64,000 nucleotides of DNA from Mycobacterium sp. SMC-2 (GTDB lineage Bacteria > Actinomycetota > Actinomycetes > Mycobacteriales > Mycobacteriaceae): the NCBI RefSeq assembly GCF_025263485.1, contig NZ_CP079863.1, positions 4,030,001 to 4,094,000 of the forward strand. The letters are read 5' to 3'. The translations under genes and the position numbers were made by a program. The notes under the pieces were generated by a model. It made no database searches and had not been told where the DNA came from. It was given only the letters and a program-made list of their open reading frames with translations. Positions within the stretch are counted from its first letter, which is position 1; each line of letters starts with the position of its first letter. Positions 8,188 to 18,582 of this stretch are shown here, piece by piece.

Positions 8188-9048
8188 CTAGCCGTCGAGC
8201 CCCAAGTCCTTGCGGAAGCGTCGCATCCCGTCGATCTTGTCGTCCAGGCTGGCGTCGGGCCCGGCGTAGAACATCCACGGCATCGTGATGATCCCAGTGA
8301 TGCCGGCGGCCTCCGCGCGCCGATAATCGGCGGTGGTGAACGCGTCGGTCAGCGGTGTCAGAACGGTGAAACGGTCCATGGACAAACCGTTTTCGGCCCG
8401 CATCTCCCGCAGCCGGCCCACCGCGTCAAGGGCGCGCTCGGTGTTGATCAGATCGCCGATCCAGCCCTCGTTGCGCGCGGCGCGGCGCAGCGCAATGTCG
8501 CTGAGCCCGCCCACGTACACCGGTATCGGCGGCGGGGTCGGCTCCATCTCCAGCCGCGGTGCCCGAAAGAACGCGCCCTCGAACTCCGCCCAGCCCGGCT
8601 GCCACAGCGCACGCATCAAGTCGATGATCTCGTCGGTCCGTTTCCCGCGGGCTTCGAACCGCTCGCCCATCAACGCGAATTCCTCACGGCACCAGCCCAC
8701 GCCGATGCCGAGCTCCACCCGGCCCGACGCCAAAACGGCAGCGGTGCCAATGGCTTTCGCCGCCGAATACGGATTTCGCATCGCCGGGATGTAAACGGTG
8801 GTGACGAACCGCACCCGCGTGGTGACCTGCGCCAGCGCGCCGATCAGGACCCACGGATCGGGCCAGTCGGTGAACGGCTGCCACCGTCGCTGCCCGTCCT
8901 TGGTGTACGGGTACGGGGTGTCCAGGGTCTCCAGGTTGAGGACGTGGTCGGGGATGCCGATGCCGTCGTATCCGAGTTCGTCTGCGGCCCTGGCGAGCTC
9001 GATGATCTCCCGGGTGTCCAGGAATGCGCTGCTGATGTAGAACTTCAT
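8188..9048 (-). CDS. LLM-class flavin/F420 oxidoreductase
   Basis: 286 residues from ATG 9048 ([20 protein letters not shown]). Typical luciferase-like monooxygenase landmarks are ELGYDGIGIPDHV, TRVRFVTTVYIPAMRNP, GRVELGIGVGWCREEF and IPVYVGGLSDIALRRAARNEGWIG. Mycobacterial proteins of this type usually use coenzyme F420 to reduce or oxidise small organic substrates; cofactor and substrate here are inferred only from the family. The ATG overlaps the stop of the upstream thioesterase by 4 nt (ATGA), so the two are coupled. Most of this gene is repeated in broken form at 5101-5782. Confidence 0.9.
   Translation of the reverse strand: MKFYISSAFLDTREIIELARAADELGYDGIGIPDHVLNLETLDTPYPYTKDGQRRWQPFTDWPDPWVLIGALAQVTTRVRFVTTVYIPAMRNPYSAAKAIGTAAVLASGRVELGIGVGWCREEFALMGERFEARGKRTDEIIDLMRALWQPGWAEFEGAFFRAPRLEMEPTPPPIPVYVGGLSDIALRRAARNEGWIGDLINTERALDAVGRLREMRAENGLSMDRFTVLTPLTDAFTTADYRRAEAAGITGIITMPWMFYAGPDASLDDKIDGMRRFRKDLGLDG
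8192..8870. repeat. Direct repeat copy 2 (LLM gene, 679 bp)
   Basis: Right member of the direct repeat with 5105-5782. It lies inside the intact LLM gene and is one base longer than the left copy. Confidence 0.9.
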
Positions 9049-9689
9049 TGCACGTCCCGCGCCCACGCCGGCTCGATGAAGACGCCCTCGGCCTCAACCG
9101 TGACCCCCGCGGCATCCGAAATCGTCCCGCGCGCAAACACTTTGATGCCCTCCTTGCGGTCCACCCACGCATCGCAGCGAAGCGGGCCCAGCGGGGTGCC
9201 GCGCAGGTATTTCACGGTGATGGTTCCGGTGAAACGGGGCTTGGACAACCCCTCACTGGCGGCCTCTCCGAGCATGTGGTCGAGCACCAGGGCGCTGACG
9301 CCGCCGTGCACCAGTTTCGGTGGCCCCTCGTATGCCACCCCGAGGACGAACTCGCTCCAGCAGCGCCCGCCGCCCTCGTGCCGCACGACGATCGGCGGCG
9401 CGACCGGGTTGCACACCCCGATCGCGGCGTTGCCCAGCGGCAGCGCCCGGTCGTTGACCTGGTAGCTGACCCCGACCGGTCGGGTCCGTTGCCGCAACGA
9501 CTCGGTGACGGCCTCGATCGCGGATCGCGCCCGGGCGACGACCTCGTCGTCGACCTCGGTCCGGACGGTGGCGTCGACCAGTTCACGCACGGCGTCGGCC
9601 AACGGGGCGTAGAGCGCTGTCACACGGTCAGCCTCCGCCGCGTCGAGCACCTCGAATATGGCGTCCAACGCGCCGGCCTCCTGACTCAA
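9045..9689 (-). CDS. PaaI-type acyl-CoA thioesterase (hotdog fold)
   Basis: About 214 residues if read from TTG 9689, which overlaps the glnE stop by 4 nt (TTGA). GTG codons slightly downstream are alternatives, so the start is uncertain. An N-terminal helical part of about 85 residues precedes a hotdog domain with [22 protein letters not shown], the His-Gly-Gly and Asp pattern of PaaI/YbgC-like thioesterases, and [16 protein letters not shown]. It probably hydrolyses an acyl-CoA; the substrate is unknown. It sits between glnE and the LLM oxidoreductase with overlaps on both sides, so all three are probably co-translated. Confidence 0.85.
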   Translation of the reverse strand: MSQEAGALDAIFEVLDAAEADRVTALYAPLADAVRELVDATVRTEVDDEVVARARSAIEAVTESLRQRTRPVGVSYQVNDRALPLGNAAIGVCNPVAPPIVVRHEGGGRCWSEFVLGVAYEGPPKLVHGGVSALVLDHMLGEAASEGLSKPRFTGTITVKYLRGTPLGPLRCDAWVDRKEGIKVFARGTISDAAGVTVEAEGVFIEPAWARDVQ

Positions 9690-12670
9690 CTCCCAAACAC
9701 CTTCCGAACCACGGCCTTTGCCCGCCGCGTCACCCGCAGATAGTTGTCCAAGAACTCCCCGCCGTCGTCGGTCGGCCAGCCCGCGGCCACCGCGACCGCG
9801 TTGAGCTGGCGTCCAGGCCCCGGCAGCTGGTCGGTCGGCTTGCCGCGGACCAGCACCAGGGCGTTGCGGGCCCGGGTGGCGGTCAGCCACGCCTGGCGCA
9901 GCAGCTCGACCTCCTCGGCGGGCACCAGGTCGGCGGCGGCGATCGCGTCGAGGCACTCCAGCGTCGAGGTGTTGTGCAGGGCCGGAATCTCGTGCGCGTG
10001 CCGCAGCTGCAGCAGCTGCACGGTCCACTCGACGTCGGCCAGTCCGCCGCGGCCCAGCTTGGTGTGCGTGTTGGGGTCGGCGCCGCGCGGCAACCGTTCA
10101 GACTCGACGCGGGCCTTGATGCGCCGGATCTCCCGCACCGCCTCGGCGGACACGCCGTCGGGCGGATAGCGCGTCTTGTCGGCCATCAACAAGAACCGCT
10201 GGCCCAGCTCCGCGTCGCCGGCGACCGCGTGCGCGCGCAGCAGGGCCTGAATCTCCCAGGGCTGGGCCCACTGCTCGTAGTACGCGGCGTAGGAGCCCAG
10301 CGTGCGCACCAGCGGACCCTGCCGACCCTCGGGCCGCAGGTTGGCGTCGACCTCCAGCGGAGGGTCGACGCTGGGCGTGCCCAGCAGGGTGCGCACCTGC
10401 TCGGCGACCGTCGTCGCCCAGCGGATCGCCACCGAGTCCTCGACACCAGCCGCCGCCTCGCACACGAACATCACGTCGGCATCGGAGCCGTAGCCCAGCT
10501 CGGCGCCGCCCAGCCTGCCCATGCCGATCACCGCGATGGCCCCCGGCGCCTTGCCGCCCTTAGGGAGGTTCGCACGGATGATCGCGTCCAACGCGGCCTG
10601 CAACACGGCGACCCACACTGACGTGAGCGCCCGGCACACGTCGGTGACTTCGTAAAAGCCGAGCAGGTCGGCCGAGCCGATGCGGGCCAGCTCGCGGCGG
10701 CGCAGCGTGCGGGCGGCCGCGATCGCGCGCACCGCGTCGGGATGGCGGCCGGCCGAGGCGACTAACGCCCGAGCCACCGCGTCGGGGTCCGTCTCGAGCA
10801 GCTTGGGCCCGGCCGCGCCGTCGCTGTAGTCCTGAATCACCCTGGGCGCGCGCATCAAAAGGTCCGGCACGTACGCCGAGGTGCCCAGCACGTGCACGAG
10901 TCGCTTGGCCACCGCCGGCTCGTCGCGCAGCGTGGACAGATACCAGTTCTCCCCGGCCAGCGCCTCGGACAGGCGGCGGTAGGCCAGCAGCCCGCCGTCG
11001 GGATCGGGGGCGTACGACATCCAGTTCAGCAGCCTGGGCAGCAGCACCGACTGCACGCGACCACGCCGGCCGCTCTGGTTGACCAGCGCCGACATGTGCT
11101 TCAACGCGGTCTGCGGCCCCTCGTAGCCGAGCGCGGCGAGCTGCCGTTCGGCGGCCTCGGGCGTCATCCCGTGCCCGATCTCCAAGCCGGCCGGGCCGAT
11201 CGACTCCAGCAGCGGCTGGTAGAAGAGCTTGGCGTGCAGCTGCGACACCCGCAGGTTCTGGTGGCGCAGCTCCTCGCGCAGCACGCCCGCGGCGTCGTGG
11301 CGCCCGTCGGGCCGGATGTGCGCGGCGCGCGCCAGCCAGCGCACCGCCTCCTCATCCTCTGCCTCCGGCAACAGGTGGGTGCGCTTGAGCCGCTGCAGCT
11401 GTAGCCGGTGCTCGAGCAGCCGGAGGAACTCGTAGGAAGCCGTCAGGTTCGCCGCGTCCTCGCGGCCGACGTAGCCGCCCTGGCCCAGCGCGTCCAGCGC
11501 GTCCACCGTAGAGGCCACGTGCAGCGACTCGTCGCTGCGCCCGTGCACCAGCTGCAGCAGCTGCACGGCGAACTCCACGTCCCGCAGCCCGCCGCTGCCG
11601 AGTTTGATCTCGCGGCCGCGGACGTCGGCGGGCACCAGCTGCTCGACCCGGCGGCGCATGGCCTGCACCTCGACGACGAAATCCTCGCGCTCGCAAGCGA
11701 CCCACACCATCGGCATCAACGCGGTCAGGTAACGCTCAGCGAGCTCCCGATCACCCACGGCGGCACGGGCTTTCAGCAACGCCTGGAATTCCCACGTCTT
11801 CGCCCAGCGCTGGTAGTAGGCGACGTGCGATTCGACGGTGCGGACCAGCTCACCGCTGCGGCCCTCCGGCCGCAGCCCGGCGTCCACCTGGAAGAAGGCC
11901 GACGACGCCACCCGCATCATCTCGCCGGCCAGCCGGGTGGTCAGTGGGTCGGCGCGCTCACCGACGAAGATGACGTCGACGTCGCTGACGTAGTTCAGTT
12001 CGCGGGCACCGCATTTGCCCATCGCGATGACCGCCAGCCGTGGTGGCGTGCGGTCGCCGCACACGCTGGCCTCGGCCACCTGCAAGGCGGCGGCAAGCGC
12101 GGCATCCGCCAGGTCCGACAGCTGGGCACCGACCACGGTGAACGGCAGCACCGGTTCGTCCTCGACCGTCGCGGCCAGATCGAGCGCGGCCAGGACCAGC
12201 AGCTGGTCGCGGTACAACGATTGCAGGCGTGCCACGACCGAACCGGGATCGGCGGAAGCATCCTCGACACAGTCGGTGAACGCCGCGCACAGCTCGTCAT
12301 GCGTGGCCAGTCTGGCCCTGCCCCGCAACAGTTTCCACGACTGCGGGTGGGCTACCAGGTGATCCCCCAGCGCCAGCGACGAGCCGAGCACCGCGAACAG
12401 CCGCCCCCGCAGCGGGCGTTCGGTGAGCAGGGCGGCGTTGAGCTCGTCCCAGCCGGTGTCGCGGTTCTCCGCCAGCCGGATCAGGGCGCGCAGCGCGGCG
12501 TCGGGGTCGGGGGCGCGCGACAGCGACCACAGCAGGTCGACGTGGGCCTGGTCGTCGCGGTCGTACCAACCCAGCTCCGTCAGGCGATCGTGCGCCCGGG
12601 GATCGACCAAGCCGAGCCGGCCCACGCTGGGCAGCCGTGGGCGCTGGGTCGCGGGTTTGGTCACGACCAC
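9686..12670 (-). CDS. glnE: Glutamine synthetase adenylyltransferase/deadenylase
   Basis: 994 residues, normal for GlnE. Two nucleotidyltransferase domains are visible. The N-terminal one has [19 protein letters not shown] near residues 216-235 (deadenylation side). The C-terminal one has [20 protein letters not shown] near 715-735 (adenylylation side). Each carries the Gly-Ser/Asp-x-Asp metal site. It adds AMP to Tyr406 of GlnA1 when nitrogen is plentiful and removes it when scarce. It lies directly downstream of glnA2 with about a 50-nt gap and overlaps the thioesterase at its 3' end. The start is GTG 12670; a start a codon or two later is possible. Confidence 0.96.
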   Translation of the reverse strand: MVVTKPATQRPRLPSVGRLGLVDPRAHDRLTELGWYDRDDQAHVDLLWSLSRAPDPDAALRALIRLAENRDTGWDELNAALLTERPLRGRLFAVLGSSLALGDHLVAHPQSWKLLRGRARLATHDELCAAFTDCVEDASADPGSVVARLQSLYRDQLLVLAALDLAATVEDEPVLPFTVVGAQLSDLADAALAAALQVAEASVCGDRTPPRLAVIAMGKCGARELNYVSDVDVIFVGERADPLTTRLAGEMMRVASSAFFQVDAGLRPEGRSGELVRTVESHVAYYQRWAKTWEFQALLKARAAVGDRELAERYLTALMPMVWVACEREDFVVEVQAMRRRVEQLVPADVRGREIKLGSGGLRDVEFAVQLLQLVHGRSDESLHVASTVDALDALGQGGYVGREDAANLTASYEFLRLLEHRLQLQRLKRTHLLPEAEDEEAVRWLARAAHIRPDGRHDAAGVLREELRHQNLRVSQLHAKLFYQPLLESIGPAGLEIGHGMTPEAAERQLAALGYEGPQTALKHMSALVNQSGRRGRVQSVLLPRLLNWMSYAPDPDGGLLAYRRLSEALAGENWYLSTLRDEPAVAKRLVHVLGTSAYVPDLLMRAPRVIQDYSDGAAGPKLLETDPDAVARALVASAGRHPDAVRAIAAARTLRRRELARIGSADLLGFYEVTDVCRALTSVWVAVLQAALDAIIRANLPKGGKAPGAIAVIGMGRLGGAELGYGSDADVMFVCEAAAGVEDSVAIRWATTVAEQVRTLLGTPSVDPPLEVDANLRPEGRQGPLVRTLGSYAAYYEQWAQPWEIQALLRAHAVAGDAELGQRFLLMADKTRYPPDGVSAEAVREIRRIKARVESERLPRGADPNTHTKLGRGGLADVEWTVQLLQLRHAHEIPALHNTSTLECLDAIAAADLVPAEEVELLRQAWLTATRARNALVLVRGKPTDQLPGPGRQLNAVAVAAGWPTDDGGEFLDNYLRVTRRAKAVVRKVFGS

Positions 12671-12719
12671 GACGGTATCGCAAACCGCCCGCCGAGCAGG
12701 GGTAAGGCGGCGCCGTCGG

Positions 12720-14057
12720 CTACAGCGACAGGTAGGTGCTCAGCTCGTATTGCGTGACGTGGCTGCGGTAGTTGGCCCACTCCGTGCGCTTGTTGCGCAG
12801 GAAGAAGTCAAAAACGTGCTCGCCCAAGGTTTCCGCGACGAGTTCGGAGGACTCCATGGCGCGCAGCGCGCTGTCCAGGCTGGTCGGCAGCTCGCGGTAG
12901 CCCATCGCGATCCGCTCCTCGGCCGTCAGGTCCCACACATTGTCCTCGGCCTGCGGGCCCAGCACGTAGCCCTTCTCCACCCCGCGCAGCCCGGCGGCCA
13001 GCAGCACGGCGAACGTCAGGTAGGGATTGCAGGCCGAGTCGGGGCTGCGCACCTCGATGCGCCGCGACGACGTCTTGTGCGGGGTGTACATCGGCACCCG
13101 CACCAGCGCGGACCGGTTGGCCGCTCCCCACGACGCCGCCGTGGGCGCCTCACCGCCCTGCACCAGCCGCTTGTAGGAGTTGACCCATTGGTTGGTGACC
13201 GCGCTGATCTCGGAGGCATGCTCGAGGATCCCGGCAATGAACGACTTGCCGACGTCGGACAGCTGCAGCGGGTCGTCGGGGCTGTGGAACGCGTTGACGT
13301 CACCCTCGAACAGGCTCATGTGGGTGTGCATCGCCGAGCCGGGGTGCTGCCCGAACGGCTTGGGCATGAAGGACGCGCGGGCGCCGTTCTCGATCGCGAC
13401 CTCCTTGATGACATAGCGGAACGTCATCACGTTGTCGGCCATCGACAGGGCGTCGGCGAACCGCAGGTCGATCTCCTGCTGCCCCGGCGCGCCCTCGTGG
13501 TGGCTGAACTCCACCGAGATGCCCATGAACTCCAGCGACTCGATCGCGTGGCGGCGGAAGTTGGAGGCGGAGTCGTGCACCGCTTGGTCGAAGTAGCCGG
13601 CGTTGTCGACCGGGACGGGCACCGACCCGTCGTCCGGGCCCGGCTTCAGCAGGAAGAATTCGATTTCGGGGTGGACGTAGCAGGAGAACCCGAGGTCGTT
13701 GGCCTTCTGCAGCTGGCGGCGCAGCACGTGGCGCGGGTCCGCCCAGGACGGCGAGCCGTCGGGCATGGTGATGTCGCAGAACATCCGCGCCGAGTGGTGG
13801 TGGCCGCCGGAAGCCCACGGCAGCACCTGGAAGGTCGACGGGTCGGGGTTGGCCACGGTGTCGGATTCCGAGACCCGCGAGAAGCCCTCGATCGAGGATC
13901 CGTCGAAGCCGATGCCCTCTTCGAAGGCGCCTTCGAGTTCGGCCGGGGCGATGGCGACCGACTTGAGGAAACCGAGCACATCGGTGAACCACAGCCGAAC
14001 GAAGCGGATATCCCGTTCCTCCAGCGTGCGGAGGACGAATTCCTTCTGGCGATCCAT
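12720..14057 (-). CDS. glnA2: Glutamine synthetase type I, GlnA2
   Basis: 445 residues from ATG 14057 ([20 protein letters not shown]). It has the full GSI fold: [47 protein letters not shown] and [15 protein letters not shown]. Unlike GlnA1, the loop where Tyr406 should lie reads [11 protein letters not shown], with no Tyr, so adenylylation by the neighbouring GlnE is unlikely. GlnA2 in M. tuberculosis is not essential. The gene is transcribed toward glnE. The upstream gap holds two GlnR-like half-sites (14080-14095), too few to call an operator. Confidence 0.96.
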   Translation of the reverse strand: MDRQKEFVLRTLEERDIRFVRLWFTDVLGFLKSVAIAPAELEGAFEEGIGFDGSSIEGFSRVSESDTVANPDPSTFQVLPWASGGHHHSARMFCDITMPDGSPSWADPRHVLRRQLQKANDLGFSCYVHPEIEFFLLKPGPDDGSVPVPVDNAGYFDQAVHDSASNFRRHAIESLEFMGISVEFSHHEGAPGQQEIDLRFADALSMADNVMTFRYVIKEVAIENGARASFMPKPFGQHPGSAMHTHMSLFEGDVNAFHSPDDPLQLSDVGKSFIAGILEHASEISAVTNQWVNSYKRLVQGGEAPTAASWGAANRSALVRVPMYTPHKTSSRRIEVRSPDSACNPYLTFAVLLAAGLRGVEKGYVLGPQAEDNVWDLTAEERIAMGYRELPTSLDSALRAMESSELVAETLGEHVFDFFLRNKRTEWANYRSHVTQYELSTYLSL

Positions 14058-14350
14058 AACCAAACAGTAGGCAACAGCTGTTAAATCCGTGTTACCGAGC
14101 CGCTACCGGTGTGCGTTGACCAGGCACTATCGCGAAACACGCGGGCGGCCTCCTGTGGTCGACGGCGGCGCCGCGCCGTGTCTCGCGCGAGGGGCGGCCC
14201 GGCGGGCCGACCGACGCCCGCCAAACGAGTCCCGGTGGTCTGGCGCTGACCACGTTTAGCCACACGCGAAGCGGGTAGCCGTCGCGCGCGCGAAGCACCT
14301 GCTTCATCCGACCCACCTCGGCTAGCGCAAACGACCACACGGAGGGCGCG
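14058..14350. other. Divergent control region glnA2 / DUF2231 gene
   Basis: This 293-nt gap separates two divergent genes and must hold both promoters. On the minus strand GTAAC (14091-14095) and TTAAC (14080-14084) are 6 nt apart, half of a GlnR box. GAGGG just before 14351 serves the plus-strand gene. I see no other structure. Confidence 0.4.
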
Positions 14351-14863
14351 ATGGCCACCGAAGTCGAGCAGGCCAAAGAACCGGTCAGCGCCGTGTTGGC
14401 CGGGCCCTATGGACACCCCTTCCATCCCATCCTGGTGACGGTGCCGATCGGTGCCTGGGTCAGCAGCCTGGTGTTCGACATCGCGTCGCACATTGTGACC
14501 ACCCCCGGCTTCTTGGCCCAGGGCTCGGAATGGCTGATCGCGATCGGTGTCATCGGTGCGCTGCTGGCCGCAATGATCGGGTTGCTGGATCTACTGGCCA
14601 TCCCCGGCGGCACGCGGGCCTTCCGGGTCGCGCTGCTACACATGACGCTCAACGCCGCCATCGTCGTCGCCTACGCGGTCAACTTCATCTGGCGCCACGG
14701 CAGCTACGGCGACCCCGCCGCAGTCGCGCTGGGGCCGCTGGTGCTGTCGGCCGTCGGCCTCGCCGTGTTGACGGTGTCGGGCTTCTTGGGCGGCATGTTG
14801 TCCTACCGCTACGGCGTCCGCGTCGCGCGCGAGGCCGACCAAACCGAAGCTTTCCGCTCCTGA
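14351..14863 (+). CDS. DUF2231 membrane protein
   Basis: 170 residues from ATG 14351, preceded by GGAGGG. The sequence GHPFHPILVTVPIGAWVSSLVFDI is the hallmark of DUF2231: a His-containing first helix followed by three more TM segments (SEWLIAIGVIGALLAAMIGLLDLL, ALLHMTLNAAIVVAYAVNF, LVLSAVGLAVLTVSGFLGG). The family is often called cytochrome b561-like because conserved His residues lie in the helices, but haem binding is unproven here. It is followed after 28 nt by another small membrane protein, probably in one operon. Confidence 0.88.
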   Translation: MATEVEQAKEPVSAVLAGPYGHPFHPILVTVPIGAWVSSLVFDIASHIVTTPGFLAQGSEWLIAIGVIGALLAAMIGLLDLLAIPGGTRAFRVALLHMTLNAAIVVAYAVNFIWRHGSYGDPAAVALGPLVLSAVGLAVLTVSGFLGGMLSYRYGVRVAREADQTEAFRS

Positions 14864-14891
14864 TTCCCCACCGGCCCAGGAAGGAACGATC

Positions 14892-15341
14892 ATGGGTATC
14901 GCAGCACTCGTTTTATGGATCCTGACCGCCGGCGGCGGCTTCTACCTGCTGGCCCAGTGGGTCGGCGGCGGCGGGCATCGGCGCACAAGCGCCACCAGGT
15001 TCCCGCCCGCACTGATCTTCGGGCATTTCCTCCTCGCGGCGGCCGGGCTGGTGCTCTGGATCATCTACCTGGGGGCGGACAGCCGCCCCGTGGGCTGGGC
15101 GGCATTGGTATTGCTGGCATTGGCCGCGGTGGGCGGCTTGACCATGTTCGCGCGATGGGTGCCCAGCTACCGCGCCCGCCAGGCCGCGGCCGCCCCCGGC
15201 AGCCAGCAGCCGGCCGGGGGCTCCGGTGACAACCCGCCGGAGCGTTCCTTTCCCGTCGCCATCGTGGGCGCCCACGGGGTGCTGGCGGTGACCACCCTCG
15301 TACTAGTGGTGCTCACCATGGCCGGTATCGGAGCGGGCTAG
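14892..15341 (+). CDS. Small membrane protein, unknown function
   Basis: 149 residues with four hydrophobic helices: IAALVLWILTAGGGFYLLAQWV, ALIFGHFLLAAAGLVLWIIYLG, WAALVLLALAAVGGLTMFARWV and VAIVGAHGVLAVTTLVLVVLTMAGI. His residues occur in helices 2 and 4 (FGHF, GAHG), which could bind haem or a metal as in the DUF2231 neighbour; this is speculative. An AGGAAGGA ribosome binding site precedes ATG 14892. It is probably co-transcribed with the DUF2231 gene, and it converges with the protease at 15354. Confidence 0.82.
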   Translation: MGIAALVLWILTAGGGFYLLAQWVGGGGHRRTSATRFPPALIFGHFLLAAAGLVLWIIYLGADSRPVGWAALVLLALAAVGGLTMFARWVPSYRARQAAAAPGSQQPAGGSGDNPPERSFPVAIVGAHGVLAVTTLVLVVLTMAGIGAG

Positions 15342-15353
15342 GGCTCAGTCCGG

Positions 15354-16916
15354 TCAGGACTCGCACCGGTAGGACGCGGGCGGCAACGTGCCCGCGACGA
15401 TGTAGCGCATGACGGCGGCGTCCACACACTGGTCGCCGTTGAACACCGCGGTGTGCTGGGTCGCGTCGTAGGTGATCAGCGTGCCGCCCAGCTGGTGCGC
15501 CAGGTTGACGCCGGCCTGATACGGGGTGGCCGGGTCGTGCGTGGTGGAGACGACGACGACCTTGCCCGGAGCCGCGGGCGAGGCGGCGTGCGGCGTCGAC
15601 GTCGCCGGCACCGGCCACAGCGCGCACAGATCGCGGGGCGCGTTTCCGGTGAATCGCCCGTAACTGAGGAACGGGGCCGCCTGGCGGATGCGCTGATCGG
15701 CGGAGACCCAGCTCGCCGAGTCTTTCGGCGTGGGCGCGTCGACGCACCGGATCGCATTGAAGGCGTCCTGGTCGTTGGTGTAGTGCCCGTTGCGGTCACG
15801 GCCCTCATAGTCGTCGGCGAGCGCCAGCAGATCGCCCGCGTCGGTGCCGCGCTGCAGCCCGAGCAGGCCGCTGGTCAGGTACTTCCAGTGCGCCGGGGTG
15901 TAGAGCGCGTTGATGGTGCCGGTGGTCGCGTCGGCGTAGCTCAGGCCGCGCGGGTCCGACGTGCGGCCCGGCTTGGCGGCCAACGGGTCGACCAGGGCGT
16001 GGTAGCGGTTGACGAACTGGGCCGGGTCAGTGCCCAGCGGGCAGCCCGGCGAGCGCGCGCAGTCCGCGGCATAGTCGTTGAAAGCGGTTTGGAATCCCGC
16101 CATCTGCTGGACGTTTTCGTCGACCGGGCCGACGGTCGGGTCGATCGCGCCGTCGAGCACCATGGTCCGGACGTGCGAACCGAACCTCTCCAGGTACGCC
16201 GCGCCCAGCTCGGTGCCGTAGCTGTAGCCGAGATAGTTGATCTGGTCGTCGCCCAGCGCCTGGCGGACCACATCCATGTCGCGCGCGACGGATGCGGTGC
16301 CGACGTTGGCCAGAAACGCGGTCCCCATCCGGGTCAGGCACTGCTGGGCCACCTGCTGGTAGAGCTGCTCGATGTGCGCCACACCCGCCGGGCTGTAGTC
16401 GACCATCGGCTCACGCCGGTAAGCGTCGAAATCGGCGTCCGAGCGGCAGCGCAACGCCGGGGTCGAGTGGCCCACCCCGCGCGGGTCGAAGCCGACCAGG
16501 TCGAAGTTGCGCCTAATCGGGGTGCCGTCCAGGTTCGATGCCATCGCGGCCACCATGTCGACCGCCGACCCACCGGGACCGCCCGGATTGACCAGCAGGG
16601 AGCCGATCCGCTGACCGGTCGCCGGAACGCGGATCACCGCCAGTTTGGCTTGCGTCGCCCCCGGATTGTCGTAGTCGACCGGCACCGAGACCGTGGTGCA
16701 CTGCGCGGTGGGGATTTCGCTTGTGTCCGTGGCGAATTGACCGCAACTCCCCCACGGCTGCGGCGCCGTGACCGACGCCCTCGGGGCCGGCGTCTGCCCC
16801 GCATCGGGTTCCGGGGTGGCGCCCGCCACCGGCGGTCCCATCGCCGATTGCCCGAGCAACAGCCCGGATGACAGCAGCGCCGAGCTCAAGGATCTCAGGC
16901 GCGACATGGCAGTCAT
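15354..16916 (-). CDS. Exported alpha/beta-hydrolase peptidase (Rv2223c-like)
   Basis: 520 residues with a signal peptide (LSSALLSSGLLLGQSAMGPPVAG). It belongs to the tripeptidyl aminopeptidase-like alpha/beta hydrolases: the LLVNPGGPGGSAVDMV oxyanion region, DLVGFDPRGVG, the nucleophile elbow GYSYGTELGAAY, and C-terminal STTHDPATPYQAG (Asp) and TQHTAVFNGDQCVD (His). It is a close paralogue of the Hip1 gene next door and in tandem with it, and likely acts in the cell wall as a serine peptidase or esterase. A 79-bp piece of this gene type lies at 5791-5869. A start 3 codons later is equally possible. Confidence 0.92.
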   Translation of the reverse strand: MTAMSRLRSLSSALLSSGLLLGQSAMGPPVAGATPEPDAGQTPAPRASVTAPQPWGSCGQFATDTSEIPTAQCTTVSVPVDYDNPGATQAKLAVIRVPATGQRIGSLLVNPGGPGGSAVDMVAAMASNLDGTPIRRNFDLVGFDPRGVGHSTPALRCRSDADFDAYRREPMVDYSPAGVAHIEQLYQQVAQQCLTRMGTAFLANVGTASVARDMDVVRQALGDDQINYLGYSYGTELGAAYLERFGSHVRTMVLDGAIDPTVGPVDENVQQMAGFQTAFNDYAADCARSPGCPLGTDPAQFVNRYHALVDPLAAKPGRTSDPRGLSYADATTGTINALYTPAHWKYLTSGLLGLQRGTDAGDLLALADDYEGRDRNGHYTNDQDAFNAIRCVDAPTPKDSASWVSADQRIRQAAPFLSYGRFTGNAPRDLCALWPVPATSTPHAASPAAPGKVVVVSTTHDPATPYQAGVNLAHQLGGTLITYDATQHTAVFNGDQCVDAAVMRYIVAGTLPPASYRCES

Positions 16917-17025
16917 CGTGTCAGCTTCGGGTACCCGAAGCGGCGCGAAACGGTTACGCCTTGGTCTCGTCTGCGCCCCTCACGCGGCGCGTCGGATTGC
17001 GCTCGGCGTCAGACCCGTACGCGCA

Positions 17026-18582
17026 CTAGCACTTTGCGCCGCTCGGCGGCGTGGCGCCGCCGACCAGATACGCCGTGACGTAGTTGTCGACGCAACCGTC
17101 GCCCTGGAACACCACCGTGTGCTGGGTCCCGTCGTAGGTGAGCAGCGAGCTGCGGAGCTGGTTGGCCAGATCCACCCCGGCCTTGTACGGCGTCGCCGGA
17201 TCGTGGGTGGTCGACACCACCACGGTCGGCGCCAGGCCGGGCGCCGAGATGGTGTGCGGCTTGCTCGTTGGCGGCACCGGCCAGAATGCGCAGGTGCCCA
17301 GCGGGGCGTCGCCGGTGAACGTGCCGTAGCTCATGAACGGCGCGATCTCCCGCGAGCGGCGGTCTTCGTCAATCACCTTGGCGCGGTCGGTAATCGGCGG
17401 CTGATCGACGCAGTTGATCGCCACCCGGGCGTCGGTGGCATTGGTGTAGTGACCGTTCGCGTCGCGGCGCATGTACATGTCGGCCAGGGCGAGCAGGGTG
17501 TCGCCTCGGTTGTCGGCCAATTCGCTCAGTCCGTCGATCAGGTGGTGCCACAACGTCGGCGAGTACAGCGCCATGATGGTGCCGACGATCGCGTCGCTAT
17601 AGCTCAGTCCCCGCGGGTCTTTCGTGGGCGCCGGCCTGCCGACCATCGGGTTGTCGGGGTCGACCAGCGGGTCGATCAGACTGTGGTAGACGTCGACGGC
17701 CTTGGCCGGGTCGGTGCCCAGCGGGCAGGTCGGCTGCTTCGCGCACTCGGTGGCGAAGCCGTTGAACGCGTCCTGAAATCCCTTGGCCTGACGCAGGTCC
17801 GCTTCGATGGGGTCGGCGTTGGGGTCGACGGCGCCGTCGAGGATCATCGCCCGCACATTGTCCGGGTAGGCCTCGGCGTAGGCCGAGCCGATGCGGGTGC
17901 CATAGGAGTAGCCGAGGTAGGTCAGCTTGTCGTCGCCCAGCGCCGCGCGGATCGCGTCCAGGTCCCGGGCGACGTTGACGGTGCCGACGTTGGCCAGAAA
18001 GTTCTTGCCCATCTTGTCGACGCAGCGGCCGATGAACTGCCTGGTCTCGTCCTCGATGTGGGCCACGCCCGCGGGGCTGTAGTCGACATTCGGCTCCGTG
18101 CGCAGCCGGTCGTTGTCGGCGTCGGAGTTGCACCAGATCGCCGGCCGCGAGGACCCCACCCCACGGGGGTCGAAGCCCACCAGGTCGAACCGTTCGCGGA
18201 CCCGCTTGGGCAGCGACTGCACGACGCCCAGGGCGGCCTCGATACCGGACTCGCCGGGGCCACCGGGGTTGATCACCAGCGAGCCGACCTTGTCCCCGGT
18301 GGCGGGGAAGCGGATCATCGCCAGCGTCGCCACGTCACCGTCGAGGTGGTCGTAGTCGACCGGCACCGCCAGCTTGCCGCACAGCGCGCCGGCCGGAATC
18401 TTGGCCTTCGGGTTCGCCGAGCGACAGGGCGTCCACTCCACCGCCTGTCCCAGCTTCGGCTCGGCCAAAACGGCGCGCCCACCGACGACGCGCACGCAGC
18501 CCGCGAGAAGGAGCGCTACGGCAGCGACCGTTGTCCAAACCAGCAGCGTGCGCGCGACCTTGACGCGGCAAGACAGACCCAT
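17026..18582 (-). CDS. caeA: Cell-envelope serine protease Hip1/CaeA lipoprotein
   Basis: 518 residues from ATG 18582. VAAVALLLAGC ends at Cys29, a good lipobox, so the protein is probably anchored at the outer face of the membrane. The catalytic Ser lies in GYSYGTRIGSAYAE, with C-terminal STTHDPATPYKAG (Asp) and TQHTVVFQGDGCVD (His). In M. tuberculosis Hip1 (Rv2224c) is a serine hydrolase that cleaves GroEL2 and dampens innate responses. Order and orientation next to panB match. An upstream in-frame ATG (18651) would hide the signal peptide and is unlikely. Confidence 0.94.
   Translation of the reverse strand: MGLSCRVKVARTLLVWTTVAAVALLLAGCVRVVGGRAVLAEPKLGQAVEWTPCRSANPKAKIPAGALCGKLAVPVDYDHLDGDVATLAMIRFPATGDKVGSLVINPGGPGESGIEAALGVVQSLPKRVRERFDLVGFDPRGVGSSRPAIWCNSDADNDRLRTEPNVDYSPAGVAHIEDETRQFIGRCVDKMGKNFLANVGTVNVARDLDAIRAALGDDKLTYLGYSYGTRIGSAYAEAYPDNVRAMILDGAVDPNADPIEADLRQAKGFQDAFNGFATECAKQPTCPLGTDPAKAVDVYHSLIDPLVDPDNPMVGRPAPTKDPRGLSYSDAIVGTIMALYSPTLWHHLIDGLSELADNRGDTLLALADMYMRRDANGHYTNATDARVAINCVDQPPITDRAKVIDEDRRSREIAPFMSYGTFTGDAPLGTCAFWPVPPTSKPHTISAPGLAPTVVVSTTHDPATPYKAGVDLANQLRSSLLTYDGTQHTVVFQGDGCVDNYVTAYLVGGATPPSGAKC

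Noticed and set aside
6767..8191. A 474-codon plus-strand frame opposite the K+ channel gene
   Set aside because: Composition is that of an antisense shadow; the minus strand has the pore and NAD-binding motifs.
14080..14095. GlnR operator for glnA2
   Set aside because: Only two half-sites (GTAAC, TTAAC) with correct spacing; the next two expected positions do not match.
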